From assembly GCA_024516035.1 (NCBI GenBank), contig CM044955.1, forward strand, positions 19,747,449 through 19,811,448: a DNA stretch of 64,000 nucleotides, written 5' to 3'. Under the pieces are notes generated by a model. The model made no database searches. It was not told where the DNA came from and saw only the letters and a list, made by a program, of their open reading frames with translations. The translations under genes and the position numbers were made by a program. Shown piece after piece: positions 13,504 to 24,670 of the stretch; position 1 is the stretch's first letter, and every line of letters begins with the position of its first letter. Origin of the DNA: Bactericera cockerelli (lineage: Eukaryota; Arthropoda; Insecta; Hemiptera; Triozidae).

Positions 13504-13994
13504 CTAATCGTTTCTCATTGAACATACTAACACAAAATGTTTTTTAAAATACCTTTTTGTTTAAAATATCAAAATAGTATAAAACATAATAAAAACTGCA
13601 AAAGTTTATTAATTTTACAAAATTTTATCTTTTTTTTTTTAAAGATTTCTATTAAGAGTTAGTAATCGGTAAATATTTGTTATTTAACTAGTATTGTTAA
13701 TGATAGAAGAACCTACCTAAATATTTATCTGGCTTCATTTTATAAACTCTATTTTCGTTAGGAAAATTCGCTATTATTTTTTTTTTTCTCTCGTAGGGAA
13801 GCATAAGAAAAACCATCCTTACAGTCTCTCAGGGGCTCACATGAATAATACATATGTGTATTGTGATACCAATAGTATTTGATATAACTCAATTTACAGA
13901 TGGTATTACCCCCAAAAAAACCATAAATTGTTGGTGTTACAACAGGTCAGATACAGGTATGAATAAAATATTCCATCAGATTTTTTTTAATAAT

Positions 13995-14080
13995 TAAAAT
14001 AATATTCACCGCCGAGAATTGAACCTCGGTCATGCGACTGACTCTCTTAGCACTGCCCCATTTAGCTAACACCACTGACA
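13995..14080 (-). mobile_element. tRNA-like SINE head, unassigned family
   Basis: The minus strand shows GGTGTTAGCTAAATGGGGCA as an A-box region and CCGAGGTTCAATTCTCGGCG with a well-formed T-arm and B box. The two outer ends cannot pair as an acceptor stem, so this is a tRNA-derived repeat head rather than a tRNA gene. Confidence 0.5.
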
Positions 14081-15160
14081 ATCGAGAAAAGCACGAAAAT
14101 TATCATTTGAATTTTCCTAAACTGGCTAGTGAATGCATGTGAGACCGCGGTATTCAAAAACAGCAATGTAAACAATTTTTGTAAACAATACAAGACGCCC
14201 TTACACAGTCTACAGCTAGAAAACTCTGAGGATTTTTGAAGAGTTTTTGGCAAACATCTAATAATTTTTCCCAGAAGATCACGTGATAAAAAATCGTAAA
14301 ATTATTTTTTAGCATCCTTGGGTTGGCCGCCAACTTCTATCAAACTTGCCCGTGTCTGTGCCAAAATTTGTTCGGACAAATGTCGAATGTTTTATTTAGT
14401 AAAAATGTTTTTTCGTGTGTTTTTTTCTGTTCAGGTGTAAAAAAATATGACAAACCAAACCGTAAAAAACAAAGTAGTATAGCTAGAAACATCGAAATTT
14501 TGTTGGCTTTCTGCAGAATTGTTCAGAATCAACTCATCTTTAACAGGAAAAAAGTTCTGACCTGAAGAATAAGCCAAAGTCGGACTTTTTCAGAAAGTTG
14601 CAAAAAATCACTTTGTGCAGTTACGAAGGCGAATCCGAAAAAACGGATTGCAGATCCGGCCTGGAAATGTCGTCAGTAATCTACCATTAACGGGTGTAAA
14701 CGTTTTTTTGGTCCACCCTGTATGTATACACAAATAAAGTTTAGTAACTAAACTTTATTTGTATTTATTGATTAAAAAATTTCAAAGGTTGGTCTTACAA
14801 CTATGGTACCTATTCTAAGAAAACCAACATAAGTTCGTACTGAAATGTCAACTATAATTATATATATAATATATACCTCTTTCACTATAATACCTCCCAG
14901 ATTAATGTTTTCCAGATTTCCTATTGGTTTCATCCACGCATCTTCGCACCCCATCCTTGTGATTGCTATCCGCAAACCCCACACTAACAATGTTTTCGTT
15001 TTTATGACATTAATAAACAATTTACATTTCAACTTTGAACATTTTAGCATTTAGGGTTGTAAATTGCAAACATATTACGTTATAATAGCATATTATTCTC
15101 CTACTCCGTTACATTATAGGTTCATATGAAAATGAATTAGGTATTATCAAGTCACATTAC
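14081..15160. other. Intergenic, possible transposon remnant
   Basis: 14,323-14,715 has a moderate open frame and ends with GGTCCACCCTGTATG, which resembles the end of a DNA transposon. No transposase motif is identifiable. The rest is AT-rich. Confidence 0.4.
14731..14761. repeat. Perfect palindrome, 15-bp arms
   Basis: CAAATAAAGTTTAGT is mirrored by ACTAAACTTTATTTG around one central base. It follows the word CCACCCTGTATGTATA, which resembles a transposon end, so it may be a transposon terminus or an excision scar. Confidence 0.6.
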
Positions 15161-15163
15161 AGT

Positions 15164-15724
15164 GGCGGAGGGAGAAATTTATGGTGCGAGTCTTGATGAA
15201 AAATAACTTATGAACTAATTGTAACACTGAATCAATAGGATTAACTCATGGTCTCGTCCTGGAGGTCTCACAATAAAGAGGTTGAAGTTCGAGTCTATAT
15301 TCCGTCATTTGAAATACTTAGAGTAGTTAGGTAAAAGGTATGCTCTAAAGGAACTTTGACAGTAATTCTATTTAAACCCATGAGCAAAGTTGCTGATGTA
15401 AGAAGCGTAGGTGTGTTCAAGAACAACTTCATTGGAAAAAAAGAAAACCGCAACAAAGAAATATCTTCGCTTTGTCAAAAATCAAAATATCTCTGACTAC
15501 ATACATAATTCATAATTTTTCCTTTAGTAGGTCTACTTTGCGAAAATAGATAATTTTTGCGTCAAAAGAAAATATTAAATTCAATGATTTACGATTCATG
15601 TATGATAATTAACTCAATATCCATCAAGGAGTTATGTCAATAAATAAATTGAATGCATCTACGTACCGGCGGGGCGGTGGCGTACCTCTAATACATCCCT
15701 GTTCTCCATACAGGATCCGCCACT
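15164..15724. mobile_element. Two inward-facing CAGTGGCGGA termini, possible decayed hAT-like element
   Basis: CAGTGGCGGAGG begins at about 15,161-15,165 and the inverted form ATCCGCCACTG ends at about 15,724. CAGTGGCG-type starts are common at the ends of insect hAT-like MITEs. I find no 8-bp target duplication, so the two ends may belong to different copies. Another such terminus is at about 18,891. Confidence 0.35.
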
Positions 15725-16202
15725 GAAAGGCTGAAATGGGTTTCTACCGCCACAATGTGCCAGAACGTATGAGCAAGCTTTATTTTGAGCATTTTCAATT
15801 CCAACATAGGAAAAATTATTCATGCTGGTGGGGGGAGAGGAGAGAATAAAAGATGGCATTTTTATTTCGGGTTTTGTTATGTGTTCCGGATTCTGGTTGT
15901 GATTTTTTAAACTCATGTTTATACTTGCGTGAAATTGAACATTTTTTTATTATTAGGACTGTTAACTTGCTGGCTGGATATTATAAAATAATAAATCAAG
16001 GCGTCCATTTTGTTCTTTCTTCTTCTTTTTCATTCGAAATAAAACGTGCTGTCGAACTGATTGTCAAAATTCTATTGTTTTCACTTTAATGCTAAAAAAG
16101 TTATTCTGATAAATAAAAACAATTAATTAAATGAGTTCTGGTCTATCAGCTCTTTTGTTGTAAATATTTCAGAGATCCATGCTTCAACCAGTTTCACGGA
16201 TC
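15725..16202. other. Intergenic, nothing recognised
   Basis: Only short frames and no motif. It precedes a SINE B copy. Confidence 0.55.
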
Positions 16203-16390
16203 ACATGGACCTCAGTAGCTACACCGATAGGGAGGGGGACTTGGAATAGGAGGTCGGTGGTTCAAGTCCCAAGATATGAAGTTATGCAAATATTTAGTAA
16301 AGTGAGTTTGAGTAGTTGTGATATCACGATCGTGATTGGCACAAATATGATAATAGTTTCAAGGAATACAAATGTACCACCACCTCTTAG
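16203..16390 (+). mobile_element. SINE family B copy (tRNA-headed)
   Basis: GACCTCAGTAGCTACACCGA begins the head, and GGTCGGTGGTTCAAGTCCCA carries the B box. The body includes TTTAGTAAAGTGAGTTTGAG and ends GGCACAAATATGATAATAGT. It matches the copy at 50,525 across its length. Confidence 0.75.
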
Positions 16391-16721
16391 ATCAGTGCAG
16401 TGAATTCTTCAGTAAAATCGTATGTACGGGTAGAATTGTCATATTGTGGGTTTACCTATTACAGTTAAATTTAAATCTCTTTCCTGCTAATGTATTTGTA
16501 TTAGATTTGGTCCTATCTATAATATTATAGTTATTGTTCACTGCGAAACAGAAGTGGCCAAATAATAGCCTGTATAGGATCCCCGCGCTATCTCATTAAC
16601 CAGACTAGATAGAGCCTTAACCAATCGACTACCATATTAAAACTGACAGGTACTACTCGCAGAAAGGTTGATATTCTTGCATGGAAGCTATATAAAAAAA
16701 ATATGGTGTAAACATCACACG

Positions 16722-17359
16722 ACTTTCCTTATCATATTAGGAATGGAAACGGGACCAAAAGCCCCTGGTGACTTAAAGGTAACATTTATCTAAAAATTAA
16801 CATCAAATTCGTAATCAGCACCTTAAAATCATTGGATTTGATATGTCACAACTCCCATCTAGGATGAATACTAAAAAAGTTAGTCCAAGCGGGTCCCCCA
16901 CAAAATACCGGTAAATTGGGGCCGAGTTCAAAAAAGTTCAAGATATCAAAAAAATGATTAGAATAGACTCCTATTATTTTTTTAATCTAAGAAAATGTTG
17001 TTCTCTAACTTTTTTTGTATCTTTAACCAATTCATAGAAACGGCGCTTGCGGCCAATATTTGCGGCCCTGCGGCCGCATTCTGCGGCCGATTGCAACCAA
17101 AAGTTTCGTGGTTCGTCTGGTGTATAAAATTAATTTCCATACCAAATTTCAAGTCTCTAGCTCTTACCGTTCTTGAGATATCCTGTTCACACACAGACAC
17201 ACAGACACACAGACAGACACACAGACAGACGCACGGACCAATGGCTGAAAACAACTTTTTTGGTATCCTGAGGCTATGATTCGTCCAGAAATGTGAAAAA
17301 CTGGGTAGGTCAAATTTTCGACGAATACAATACTTTCCTTATTATAGGATAAGGAAAGT
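16722..17359. mobile_element. Terminal-inverted-repeat element with hairpin ends, no coding capacity
   Basis: The left end ACTTTCCTTAT (16,722-16,732) and right end ATAAGGAAAGT (17,349-17,359) are inverted copies. Each end also forms a local hairpin: the right one is ACTTTCCTTATTATAGGATA then AGGAAAGT (17,331-17,359), and the left one is a decayed version. The interior includes a GC-rich run of CGGCC units (17,041-17,095) and an ACAGACAC microsatellite (17,191-17,230). A corrupted copy lies at 34,830-35,275 in reverse. Confidence 0.65.
17188..17236. repeat. ACAGACAC microsatellite
   Basis: Short tandem ACACAGAC units lie inside the 16,722-17,359 element. They give the low-complexity Thr/Cys-rich frames seen on both strands. 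Confidence 0.85.
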
Positions 17360-17883
17360 AAAAATGTAGTCGTATGATCTATAAATGACTCTGTATAACT
17401 CTAGAAAATATTGAATACTCTACCTACAGAGTCCATAGTTATAGTCTTAATTAAAGTTTTTGGGGTGATGAAGTGTGAGCAAAATAACTATTATTAGTGC
17501 ATTTGAAAAGAAAAAAGAATTGCAGTACAGTAAAAACAAGCTCCAAATTAATTCAACATCTAGGTATCGTACAGTGAGAAGACGATCAAAAAATTATGGC
17601 TCTCACATTTAAAAAAAAAACGTTCCTCCCCCTTACACAAAATGACTCGAGAATGTATTTATAAAATTAGCACCAAGAAAGTGAACTCCTATAATTGTAA
17701 ATATACCTCGTTCACAAGTCAAAAGAAATGCATTAGATAGTTAAGATACGAAAGTACCTATACGCATACATCACACAATATCACACATGGTCAGCGGCTG
17801 TCAGCAACATCAATAAGATTGGTCCTTCACTCAAGGGCAGAATAATCCGATTTTTGGCAGGCCACATCCATGGTATAATGTGA
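17360..17883. other. Intergenic, may hold more of the LINE relic
   Basis: Nothing is legible up to about 17,780. The last 100 bp may be decayed upstream LINE sequence. Confidence 0.4.
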
Positions 17884-18168
17884 GGTTCTGCTGGGGAAGA
17901 GGCGAGCCAGTGAAAGAGAAGCAAGTATGAAAACATCATGAAGCAGAATTTACTTTTCATGCCCCTGGCCTTTGAAACCCTCGGCTCGAGGGAAGAATTG
18001 GGACAACTTCTTGTCAAAGAGGTGGGACGGCGATTGATTGAAATAACAGGCGACATCAAGTCAGCATTTTAACAGAGTCTCGCTATGGCCATCCAAAGAG
18101 GCAATGCGGCGGCCATACTTGGCACATTTCCTGTCAACCAAGGGCTTGATGAGGCTTTTGTACTTTGA
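17884..18168 (+). pseudogene. LINE (non-LTR retrotransposon) reverse-transcriptase C-terminal remnant
   Basis: One frame reads across 95 codons with two internal stops, TGA at 17,911 and TAA at 18,070. It contains KRSKYENIM, then FMPLAFETLGS, then RRLIEITGD, then AMAIQRGNAAAILGTFP. The order 'K-Y-x(n)-F-x-P-L-A-F-E-T-L-G ... R-L-I-x-x-T/S-G-D ... S-x-A-x-Q-R-G-N-A-A-x-x-L-G-T' is characteristic of the C-terminal end of LINE reverse-transcriptase polyproteins. There is no catalytic YADD box, no endonuclease and no visible poly-A tail. It is a short, 5'-truncated, non-functional copy. Confidence 0.66.
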
Positions 18169-18890
18169 GAAAAAAAAATACAGTTCCTATCGTATTCGTA
18201 ATTTCGTATGGCAGAAAAGCGTAGGTACTCGTATGGTGTAACTATCTAGAAATATGGAATCATCGGTGGTCTGTTCTTGATTGGCTGTTCCAATCTGTCG
18301 AGAAAAGGAGGTACGGTACACTGACGTTTATATTTCTTTTTAAAAAAATCTTCTATTTTTTTGTTGAATATTAACGATCTGCAGATATTAACGATAGCAG
18401 ATCATTCGCGCCAAGTTAAATCCTCAGGCCCTTGAGAGGGGAATGACAGAATGGTTCGTTTGATTATTTAAATGATGATAGGTACCTGTAAAGATAGTTG
18501 AGGTAAGTTTTGTGATGTTCACACCAGTTTAATGTTTTTCCGGGTTCCTTTTCCTATATGTGACGTCACATGCAGAACCGCGACTTGGTCAATCTCATGA
18601 CTTGATTTGATTGTCGCGAAAAATATATCTGTATATCTTCCTAATGCACTAATAGATTCAGCTCTTATATATCCTGTATATCTGCGATGATAGACTTATT
18701 ACTTTCCCCAGCATGTTAATTTAATCCAAACACCTACGAGTAATCTATATTTTTCTCTCTAATTAGATTTTGTATAACACTCTGGATACATTGCGGACAA
18801 GAATACAATTTCAGAACTCAGTAGTACGACTAGGAATGAGTTAATTACAATATGCTGGCATACATTACGTGTTCAATGTGTCTCTACTTC
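18169..18890. other. Intergenic, nothing recognised
   Basis: It contains a short direct repeat ATATTAACGAT at about 18,367-18,396 and TGACGTCA at 18,561. No gene. Confidence 0.55.
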
Positions 18891-19030
18891 AGTGGCGGAG
18901 GATAGGGGCCAGATTAAAACGAGGATAAGGGCAGACTGCCTCTCAAGTCGTACTTTCCACCAATCACAGTGCACCATACCTCGGATAAGAGACGATTTTC
19001 CTTATCTTCGTTGTAATCTTATTCAATAGT
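18891..19030 (+). mobile_element. CAGTGGCGGA-terminus repeat with a foldback part
   Basis: It begins CAGTGGCGGAGGATAGGGGC. GATTAAAACGAGGATAAGG is mirrored imperfectly by CCTTATCTTCGTTGTAATC near 18,999-19,018, a foldback of about 110 bp. The right end is not defined. Confidence 0.35.
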
Positions 19031-19540
19031 ATATCCCTGTCTTAGAAAAACCCTGCACGGAACAAGACCTTCAAAATTCGGTGTTTGCCGCACAAAATAG
19101 CGCAAAATACCCATGTAAAAAAAACATTACATTTTAAAGGTGGTGTTGCTGGCGAAATGGACCCGACCTTGTACATGTAAATGAACTAAATGACACGGCT
19201 ATCCAGACGGACCTTTTCTGTTTTCTGGATGGACTAGATATGATATTGAAATTTTTAAAACTGAACACGCGGAAATAAATATAATTTATATCTATAACGC
19301 TGGTATTTTGTGTAAAGCAAGGACGAGAATGGTGAGTACATGAACGGGTGGTATTAGAATAAAATTGTGACTGGCCCTTCTTTTTGGCTGTATCGGGAAT
19401 ATTTTGCGTAGTGAATGGATGTTGAAACCTCGGTAGTTTAAAAGTGAAGGTGACGTACCACGTACTCTAATCCGCCTGACTAAAATTAGTATAGTAGTGC
19501 TTTATTATTTTAGACTGTTCGGCTCGAGACATGAGTCCAA
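19031..19540. other. Intergenic, nothing recognised
   Basis: No coding or repeat signal seen up to the Helitron-like element. Confidence 0.5.
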
Positions 19541-19768
19541 TCTTAATATATAAATGTCAAAGTCACTGACTGACTGACCACTGACTGATCATCGCTCTAC
19601 AGCCCAAACCGTAAGTCCTAGGAAGCTGAAATTTGATAGGTAGCTTTGTCTTATAGCAGATGTGCATAAGACGGATTTTTCGAAATTCCACACAACACTG
19701 CATTGGCGAAAAAGGTTTTTTTGCTTTCACGGCCATGCTCGGCCCGCAAAGCGGCGACAGCCCGCTAG
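19541..19768 (+). mobile_element. Short non-autonomous Helitron-like element
   Basis: It starts TCTTAATATATAAATG just after an A and ends with GCGGCGACAGCCCGCTAG just before a T. This fits the Helitron rules: 5' TC, a GC-rich hairpin about 10 bp before a 3' CTRR, insertion between A and T, and no terminal inverted repeats or target duplication. It shares GTCAAAGTCACTGACTGACT and CATCGCTCTACAGCCCAA with the copy at 50,127. Confidence 0.8.
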
Positions 19769-19785
19769 TACGCTATAAAATTACC

Positions 19786-19868
19786 CGAGCTTGGGAATTG
19801 AACCGACCCGACCTCGCGGTTACGAGTCCAATGTTTTTACTGATCAAATTATTCAGATCGGCTGATTA
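19786..19868 (-). mobile_element. SINE family B head, diverged
   Basis: The minus strand reads CCGATCTGAATAATTTGATC, then GGACTCGTAACCGCGAGGTC, then CGGTTCAATTCCCAAGC. This parallels the family B head at 50,525. It lies 17 bp beyond the 3' end of the Helitron-like element. Confidence 0.5.
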
Positions 19869-21679
19869 GGTACAATGATTAGGTGTTTATTACTTTTATT
19901 AGGAACGGATGTACAGTTTATATTATATAAAATCCTAGTGGTTGAGTGGAAGAGCTCACATGTGAGCTGCCACTTGAAAGCCATAAAAAATAATTATCAT
20001 CGCTTGTCATTTAACAGATACTTCGTCAGCGCAAACAGTTTTTGTCATACTGGTATTTTCACTTCTGTATATTAACTGTATCGAGCCACACCACTGGTAA
20101 AAAACCATGTGTAGCACATTCTAAGAGTTTGATTTGGAATTGATAAAAGCAAAACCGATACGTATAAATTGAATTAAAATTAACTTTCTACATTCACAAA
20201 TCTAATCAATATTTACAAAAAGTGATAGGTGTTTGTTTCTATATGTTATTGAATTTATTTCAAATTATACTTGTCTTGTATCTTGGTTTAAACTTGTAGA
20301 AAGCTTTCCTATACACAAATTAAGGTGTAGCAAGACACTATCTTGCCTTCGTTAAAATTAGAATCTAAGAAAATAGATATCAGCAGTTACCTATTGTTGC
20401 AAATTCATTTCTCAATGACCTTAGACAAACCAGTTTGATAATCTTTAACAATACTCGCTTAACTAATCGTGTATGATAGTTGACATTTTTCAAATTTGCC
20501 ATTGAACTCAACATCAATTACTTTGCAATGTAAAGGCTGATATACAAATTACATAGTATGAGCGGAAACTTAAGTCGAAGATTTGAGAACCCAGCAGAGC
20601 TCAAGGGGTAGAGGAAATGCTCTAAGAGGTAAAGACCATGCATCAGGACAAAATCAGCAGTGCGCTTCCGTGAACAAACAAAAGAATATAAAGCCTTTTC
20701 CAAGAGAACAATGAAATCTCAAAAGTAGTTACAGTAACACTTTTTTCATGTAATTACCCGACAAAACCAACAAATAACACCGATAGATTAAAGGAAGCTC
20801 TCATTATCGAGTTAGGAGTGTTTAAAGTGAAAATGAAGGATATATATCCGGTGATACTAACCCGAAGTGAAGAGTTGAGGGCGAACAAAAACGGGGATAT
20901 CAAACCCCAGATTTCTGGCCCATGGGTTGTGAGCTAATTTAATAATGCACTCAGGATATGAGTTGCATTCGAAGGCGCGAAGGGGTAACTTTAAAAGGGA
21001 ATAAAAAGTGTGTCAAATGGCTGTGGTTCCGCTGCGCTGCACTGCTTGCGATCATTAGGAGTTCATTAAAGGCTTATTGTTTGTTTCTTTTGGTTCTTAA
21101 AAATATAAATTTTGTTTAAAATCATCGAAAGTCAGCAAACAATGTGCAAGGTTTGTGTTGATAGCTAAACATTAGCAAGCAGCTGTAGATCTACCCCATG
21201 TGATCCGAGCAGAGAACTTTGTGAATTTAGTCAGTATTCCTCAATGCTCATTCCTCATGATAGCAAACGCATTGTTTAGATGCAAAATACTACGGTATTG
21301 AAAGTACAACTTACCACAAAATACATTAAGTCAGTCGTCTCTTCAAGAGTATACTATGAAACTATTTCAGTTATTAGTACTACTCGTATAGTCACAAGAA
21401 ATAAAAAAGATAAAATGAAAATTATTATCATCTCTGATAGTATTATATCTAATCCAAGGTGTGAAATAGCATTAAACGCAACAAGTGTTTAGTAAATCGT
21501 AGCATAGCGAGAAATATAAATACTTTTAGAATAGAGATCCACTTACACTTGGATAAACATTGTGAATAAATGAGGCTATACGAGTTGTAGCATCATTCAC
21601 CAAACCTTTGTGAACATTATCCTACCCTGAAGGTGTTGTGAGGGGTTGATCAGGTGACCATCACGCTGTAGGACAGGTG
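19869..21679. other. Intergenic, nothing recognised
   Basis: Only short frames without motifs. Confidence 0.55.
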
Positions 21680-21720
21680 ACATACCGAACTTACTTACCA
21701 AACGTTCATGTTCGGTATGT
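21680..21720. repeat. Hairpin with an 11-bp perfect stem
   Basis: ACATACCGAAC (21,680-21,690) pairs with GTTCGGTATGT (21,710-21,720) across a 19-nt loop. No function is assigned. Confidence 0.55.
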
Positions 21721-21979
21721 TCACATTCATCACAGATTCAATTCACCATCGTTATTTCTGCTGTCCACTAATTTGCTGCAGCATGCGGCTGAAGCAGAAG
21801 TGGCGGTCCTAAGTAAGCTACGTTGATTATGAATCGGGGAGTATTAAAAAAGAAGCATAGGTAAAAATCGAGCACGCTGTGATCAACATAAAGTTGAGGT
21901 CGTCACATACAAAACTAATTTATAAATTCAGGTGGTCAACCAGTGAACCTTCCTCCAAGGTTGTGAATAAGTCGAATAT

Positions 21980-22235
21980 GCCTCCGTGGCCTAACGGTTG
22001 TGAGTACTGCCGTAGTCCAGAGATCCTTAGTTCGATTCCGGTTGGAGCAGACTTTTCGCACAGAAAATTCTGTTCCCTCCGAACATGTGAGGCTGGCGAT
22101 TCCAGCCCTACCCAGGCTGGATGAGGTTAATGTGGGTAGCTGGTACGATTTCCAGCGAATAGAGGGTAAAACCCCCGTCCTATCTACCTCAAGTCATGAC
22201 GTTAAAACCAAATGGAATCAATGGTTATGAAAGGA
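21980..22235 (+). mobile_element. SINE family C, tRNA-headed version of the shared-body SINE
   Basis: The tRNA-like head GCCTCCGTGGCCTAACGG has its A box at 21,987-21,997 and a B box AGTTCGATTCC at 22,029-22,039. The body holds ACCCAGGCTGGATGAGGTTA, then TGTGGGTAGCTGG, TTTCCAGCGAATAGAGGG and AACCCCCGTC, ending near a GACGTTAAAACC tail. The same body follows a 5S-rRNA-like head at 55,483. Confidence 0.8.
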
Positions 22236-22379
22236 GCCTAATAGACATTGGATCGGGCGTCCCATATACATACAGAGTGTCCACTTTTAATGTGCGCCAT
22301 AGGAAAAAATACATGTAAAACAGTTTTTCTTGTCTCAAAAGTCGCCATTAAGTATTTTAATTAAACCAAATATGTTAAC

Positions 22380-22660
22380 TCATGTATTTTTATCTGAAGA
22401 ATCCACTGGTGGTAATTTCATACACCTGGGACTTACAGTTAAAAAGTTAAGGGTTCGAAATCCGAGAAATGTGTTATGTTTGAAACTCAAAAATTTTTGT
22501 ACAATTGGATACTCTAATTTATGTATTTTTTCACGAGAAATTGATTTGGTAATATTTTCAATTACCTGGGGTTTACAGTTAAAAAGTTCTGGGTTCGAAA
22601 CCGAGTAATTGCGTTATGTTTTTGAAACTCAATATTTTCGTACACCTGGATACCTACCTG
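22380..22660. repeat. Diverged tandem pair, 140-bp period
   Basis: CATGTATTTTTATCTGAAGA at 22,381 and the related TATGTATTTTTTCACGAGAA at 22,520 start two units. Each also carries TTACAGTTAAAAAGTT (22,433 and 22,573), a GGGTTCGAAA word and TTATGTTTGAAACTCAA. The second unit ends just before the quality change at about 22.7 kb. Confidence 0.72.
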
Positions 22661-22844
22661 GTTTTCTGGTTTTACTAACTGTTATACCCTATTTTAGCAT
22701 TCTTTAATTTTTTGTGTTTTTTTTCAATAATATAAGATTTTTTTCTTTTTCCAAAAACTCAAAAAAAAGGCTTTTTTAAACTTAAATTCAGTTTTTAAAA
22801 AAAAGGACAACTGTAACATTTTTTGGGTGGTATTACGATATTAA

Positions 22845-23115
22845 TTAATTCTTTTCACACCTTTTTTTTTTGACCCAAAAGGAAATAACCTTGTGGCTGT
22901 GTTGACCCCCATCCCGTATTGCCTCCCCCCTCCGAGGGCAAAGTGACACAATATTCCCCCAATTGGGTCTGGGTAAACACGGGCCCGGGGAAGGTTTCCC
23001 CTTACAAAAATTTGAACCCAAATTTAAAGGTACAAATTTTTGTGGGCCCGGGGGGATCAAACCCGGGGCCCTTTCCCATGGCAACGAGTGCTTAACCGCT
23101 AGCAATCGTCCTTTT
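22845..23115 (-). mobile_element. SINE family A copy, corrupted sequence
   Basis: Read on the minus strand, this follows the 6,574 copy from head (GGTTAAGCACTCGTTGCCATG near 23,100) through the CTTCCCCGGGCCCGTGTTTA region to the TACGGGATGGG segment and tail. Many bases are converted into runs of G, C, A or T. It lies at the left edge of the low-quality block. Confidence 0.72.
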
Positions 23116-24214
23116 ACTCACCCCCGGAATTTAAAAAAATTTATTAGGAATATTAAACTTGCATGTTCTCCCAAAAACACATTACCCTGAAAAAAAATGC
23201 ATGGGGAAGAAATTTGGGCCTTTTCCGTTCCATGAAAAAAGGGCGACCTTGTTTTCTTTTACCCTCAATCCCAAAATTTTTAAAAAGTTTTCCAAAACCA
23301 ACCCTCTGACACCACGAAGGTGCGGGAAAAAGTGAGGGGGGGAGGGGTGAGGGTTGTGAAATGCTGTCGATCCAAACCGGGGGTTCCCCTTGCCGTAGAA
23401 AACCCTCGAAAATCATTAAATACAAACGAGTTAATACAATTTTTTTTTTTTCCCCCATGTGGGAAAAATTGGTTTTCCGATTGGGGGTAAAAAAAAGAAT
23501 TGAAAATGAATTTTAAACCCAATTAATAAAACGGAAACATTTTTAAAAAATTTTTGCTACTTTACATTAAAAAAAAAAAATATTTGGGGGGAATTTTGAA
23601 AAAATTCGGGCATTTCCCGGCCAAATTTAAAAAGGTAAATAGGGAAATAGCCCCCGACGGGGGTACAGACCCCTGACCCCCCCCCCCAAAATAGGCCTTT
23701 AAAACAAAAATTGATAAAATCTGAAAATGTATGCGATTTTTTTTTTAAAATAATTTTTGGCCGAATTAAAAAAAAGGAAAGAAAGGGGATTAAATAAAAA
23801 AGGGGACTCGGGGACCCCCCAAAATTATTTTTTGAAAAAACACAGCGCACTTTTTATCCGGGGTCTTTTGGTTAAATCTGTGTTTTTCCTATTTCTTTTT
23901 CGGCCCTTAATATGTAGGGGGGCCGTAATACTCGTAGAGCGCTGAGATACTTTAGGGCCGAAGTTAAAAAAATCTTTAAAAGGTCAGTAGTATAGCAAGC
24001 GACAAAGGGTTGTTTTTTAACCCAAACAAACAATAATCGTCATTCGAAGGGAAAATGAAATCTTTTCCTTCGTTACAGAACGGGGGATGAGATCAAATTC
24101 GATTGTTTGCTTGTTTTACTCCGCCCCCCTTTGGTCTCCCCCGGGAGGAGAAAAAAACCCCGGGGGGGTTTAAAACCTCACCGGCGGGGTGAAGTTTATT
24201 GTTCTAATAGCGGG

Positions 24215-24670
24215 GCCCCGGGGGGGCCCGGGCCCCTCCCACGAAGGGCCCCCTAACTGGGGGCCCCCCCACAAAGACGGGGCCCAGTATAAGAGGGGCT
24301 ATTTAAAAGGGGAAGGCACAACATCGGGGCTATTCATGACGGGCCATTACTAGGGGGCACTAAATACGGGCCAATACATGAGGGGCTCTAACAACGGGCC
24401 GTATACATACGAGGTATATACATGACGGGGCCCAATACAGCGGGCCAGTATACATACGGGCCACATACATGACGGGCCATACAGGGGGGCACAACATGAC
24501 AGGCCCTATACGGAGGGCCCCCAACAATCTACGAGGCCAAAAAATGACGGGGCCCACTATACAGACGGGGCCCTTTTTCAGGGGGGTACTATAAACGGGC
24601 CATAACGGACGGGCCAATACATGCGGGCCACATACATCGGGCCTATACATGACGGGGGCACTAACCCACA
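24215..24670. repeat. Minisatellite-like array of TACATGACGGGCC units (corrupted)
   Basis: Words such as TACATGACGGGCC, TACATACGGGCC and CAATACATGCGGGCC recur about every 15-20 bp, mixed with damaged units. The true unit and copy number cannot be read from this sequence. Confidence 0.65.

Noticed and set aside
16982..17279. Open frames on both strands rich in Cys/Val or Thr/Gln/His
   Set aside because: They come from the ACAGACAC microsatellite inside a transposon.
24215..24670. CRISPR-like array
   Set aside because: Units are short and variable with no regular unique spacers, and the setting is eukaryotic.
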